Assembly: GCA_021778035.1 (NCBI GenBank)
Contig: JAJYCY010000009.1
Coordinates: 10,579-53,225 of the forward strand
DNA from: Pseudomonadota bacterium
GTDB taxonomy: Bacteria > Pseudomonadota > Gammaproteobacteria > Acidiferrobacterales > UBA6901
Length of the DNA stretch: 42,647 nucleotides
Direction: 5' to 3'
Of this stretch, positions 41,118 through 42,647 are shown one piece after another (the first letter of the stretch is position 1; each line of letters starts with the position of its first letter). The position numbers and the translations under genes are program-made. Under the pieces are notes generated by a model. That model did no database searches and was not told the DNA's origin. It saw nothing but the letters and a program-made list of their open reading frames with translations.

Positions 41118-41531
41118 ATGCAGAATGCAGCCAGCAGGCCCGGCAGGGCGCGCTTCCGCGATATGATCGGCCGTCTTGTTCCGTGGCAGGAAATGCGGAT
41201 TCCCGGGCTGCGGTCGCACGAGGATACCGCGACAGTCGCGGCGTATGTGGTCGGTTTTCTGCTGCTGGCGCTGCTGCAGTACGCGCTGTGGTTCGGAACC
41301 GGCGGTATCCTGAACCTGGTGCGGCTGAAACGCGAGATTGCGGCCCAGCAGACGCAGAATGCAAGCATGCAGACGGGCAACCGTGCGCTCGCCGCCAAGG
41401 TGCTTGACCTGAGACAGGGGCTGGCATCAGTGCAGGATCTGGCACGCTCACAGCTCGGCATGGTGAAAAAAGGCGAGACTTTCTACCAGGTGATCCAGCA
41501 GCGTGGCGCTGGCGGCGGGATGCACCACTGA
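41118..41531 (+). CDS. ftsB: cell division protein FtsB, with N-terminal cytoplasmic extension
   Basis: FtsB joins FtsL and FtsQ in the divisome and helps activate septal wall synthesis. The product has 137 residues against about 103 in E. coli. The family part begins at the membrane helix (about 42-62, VVGFLLLALLQYALWFG). It continues with a periplasmic coiled coil rich in Gln, Asn and Leu, and ends with QLGMVKKGETFYQVI, the typical FtsB end. The roughly 40 residues ahead of the helix are basic, then mixed (IGRLVPWQEMRIPGLRS). AAGGAG seven bases before ATG 41118 supports this long start. The position after eno is conserved. Confidence 0.93.
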   Translation: MQNAASRPGRARFRDMIGRLVPWQEMRIPGLRSHEDTATVAAYVVGFLLLALLQYALWFGTGGILNLVRLKREIAAQQTQNASMQTGNRALAAKVLDLRQGLASVQDLARSQLGMVKKGETFYQVIQQRGAGGGMHH

Positions 41532-41544
41532 CCCCTCGCCGCAG

Positions 41545-42612
41545 TCAGCGTTTCGATGCAGCCGGGTCCGGTTCGATCGTGTAGGGCATCGGCAGCAGCC
41601 TCAGAGCACGGCCGGCGGGGCTGTCGAGCTTTAGTTCCCCGTTGTGGATGCTGCTCAGCTGTACGACCGCCAGTACATCAAATCCTCCTTCGGGAGCGGG
41701 CCGGGCGTCAACCACGGTGCCCGCCGACTGTCCTGTGAAATCCGGTGCATAGACCGGCGCTCCGGGTCCGGGCTGTGTCCCGGTATCGACCCGGGCGCGG
41801 ACCATGCGCTGCTTGAGGCGGCCAAGGTAGTGCATGCGGGCTACGATCTCCTGACCGGGATAGCAGCCTTTGTTGAAGCTGATCCCTCCCACGAGATCGA
41901 GATTTGCCATCTGGGGAACAAACTGTTCCAGGGTCTGGGGCAGCACAGTGGGGATCGCGGCGGCAATGTCTAGCCATGACCAGACCCCTGCACCTACCGC
42001 GGTCAGCCGCGTGCGCAGCCGTTTCCACAGCGGCGCCATCACTTCACCGGCGGCAATGAGCTCGAACCGCGGTACGGGCCCGGCGATGCGCAGGACAGTG
42101 ACGCCGCGGTCCGTCGCACAGGCATCCGCCGTGTCAGGCGGAACCAGCCCTTCGGCCGACAGAGCCGCCGGAGTGCCTGGCCCCGAAACGCCGATGCGCA
42201 TCCAGGATCCGCCCGCGTCATCAAGCCGGACCTTTGCGCGCAGGACGAACATCCGCAGCCGTTTGAGAGTCGGTTCCAGCAGACTCGCTGGAACCTGCAG
42301 GAAATAGGTGCCATCGCGCATGAAAATCCGGAAAATCGCCAGCATGCGGCCCTGCGGGGTGCAGTACCCGGCGATTTTGCTGTGTGTGGCGCTGACCAGG
42401 CGGATATCGTTGCTGAGCTGACCCTGCAGAAAGCTGCCGGCGTCCTCGCCATCGGCGCTGATCAGTGCCAGATGTGACAGATCGGCAATGATATCGCCCT
42501 CGCCGGCAGTGCGGCGTTCCAGTACGGGATCTCCGAAGTGGCTGACTTCGCCGTCAACCTGGACTGCACCTTCGGTCTGTAGAAAATCCTGCCATTCCTG
42601 ACCTGATCGCAT
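41545..42612 (-). CDS. ygfZ: YgfZ/GcvT-like folate-binding Fe-S cluster repair protein
   Basis: This is a tetrahydrofolate-binding protein of the aminomethyltransferase fold that helps maintain some 4Fe-4S enzymes, such as MiaB-type radical enzymes. The product has 355 residues from ATG 42612. The decisive family motif is KGCYPGQEIVARMHYLG, with the conserved cysteine. The N-terminal part shows DLSHLALISADGEDAGSFLQGQLSNDI, as in GcvT relatives. An upstream ATG at 42627 is possible, but AGGA lies seven bases before 42612. It converges on ftsB with 13 bp between the stops. The product may serve QueG-like or other Fe-S proteins, but no direct link is shown. Confidence 0.93.
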   Translation of the reverse strand: MRSGQEWQDFLQTEGAVQVDGEVSHFGDPVLERRTAGEGDIIADLSHLALISADGEDAGSFLQGQLSNDIRLVSATHSKIAGYCTPQGRMLAIFRIFMRDGTYFLQVPASLLEPTLKRLRMFVLRAKVRLDDAGGSWMRIGVSGPGTPAALSAEGLVPPDTADACATDRGVTVLRIAGPVPRFELIAAGEVMAPLWKRLRTRLTAVGAGVWSWLDIAAAIPTVLPQTLEQFVPQMANLDLVGGISFNKGCYPGQEIVARMHYLGRLKQRMVRARVDTGTQPGPGAPVYAPDFTGQSAGTVVDARPAPEGGFDVLAVVQLSSIHNGELKLDSPAGRALRLLPMPYTIEPDPAASKR

Positions 42613-42647
42613 GAAACCATCCTGCATTTCTGCTGCGGTGCATCGGC

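Overview
The window is a dense, GC-rich stretch of bacterial chromosome carrying almost only housekeeping genes. The lipid A genes (lpxD, lpxA, lpxB), kdsA, bamA and rseP show a Gram-negative cell. The gene orders rpsB-tsf-pyrH-frr-uppS-cdsA-dxr-rseP-bamA, lpxD-fabZ-lpxA-lpxB-rnhB-dnaE-accA-tilS and pyrG-kdsA-eno-ftsB are those of Gammaproteobacteria. The kdsA gene between pyrG and eno, and tilS between accA and pyrG, fit Pseudomonas/Chromatiales-like lineages better than enterics. A species cannot be named from the sequence alone. No tRNA, rRNA operon, insertion sequence, phage, CRISPR array, toxin-antitoxin or defence cassette was seen.

Layout. Positions 1-4972 (+): the SRP 4.5S RNA gene ffs, then dnaX-ybaB-recR (replication and recombination), an MsbA-like ABC exporter and a 78-aa protein of unknown function. 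Positions 5001-8345: a pterin carbinolamine dehydratase and a membrane M48 peptidase (both -), orn (+) divergent from them, and queG (-). Positions 8366-11642 (+): nnr (NAD(P)HX repair), tsaE and an amiC-type amidase joined by 4-bp overlaps, then an APC amino acid permease (11734-13104). Positions 13126-16687 (-): glnD and map. A 395-bp divergent intergenic region with the rpsB promoter and a structured leader follows.

Positions 17083-35632 or beyond (+) form the large translation/envelope cluster: rpsB, tsf, pyrH, frr, uppS, cdsA, dxr, rseP, bamA, lpxD, fabZ, lpxA, lpxB, rnhB, dnaE, accA, tilS. It makes ribosomal proteins and factors, UMP, undecaprenyl-PP, CDP-diacylglycerol, isoprenoid precursors, the sigma-E protease and the outer membrane insertase. 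It also makes lipid A, malonyl-CoA, the replicative polymerase and lysidine tRNA. pyrG-kdsA-eno-ftsB (+) follows, and ygfZ (-) closes the window. Many genes overlap by 4-14 bp (nnr/tsaE, tsaE/amiC, uppS/cdsA, cdsA/dxr, dxr/rseP, lpxD/fabZ, lpxB/rnhB, dnaE/accA, accA/tilS, pyrG/kdsA), which implies translational coupling.

I found no convincing new multi-gene system. The points worth a second look are regulatory or structural: a pseudoknot-compatible rpsB leader, a 66-residue tail on ribosomal protein S2, a symmetric -10 element in the 20-bp queG/nnr gap, a mini-ORF overlapping the dnaE start, tandem hairpins between frr and uppS, a C-rich leader without a Shine-Dalgarno (SD) sequence before bamA, the absence of skp between bamA and lpxD, and an amino acid permease where mutL is often found.
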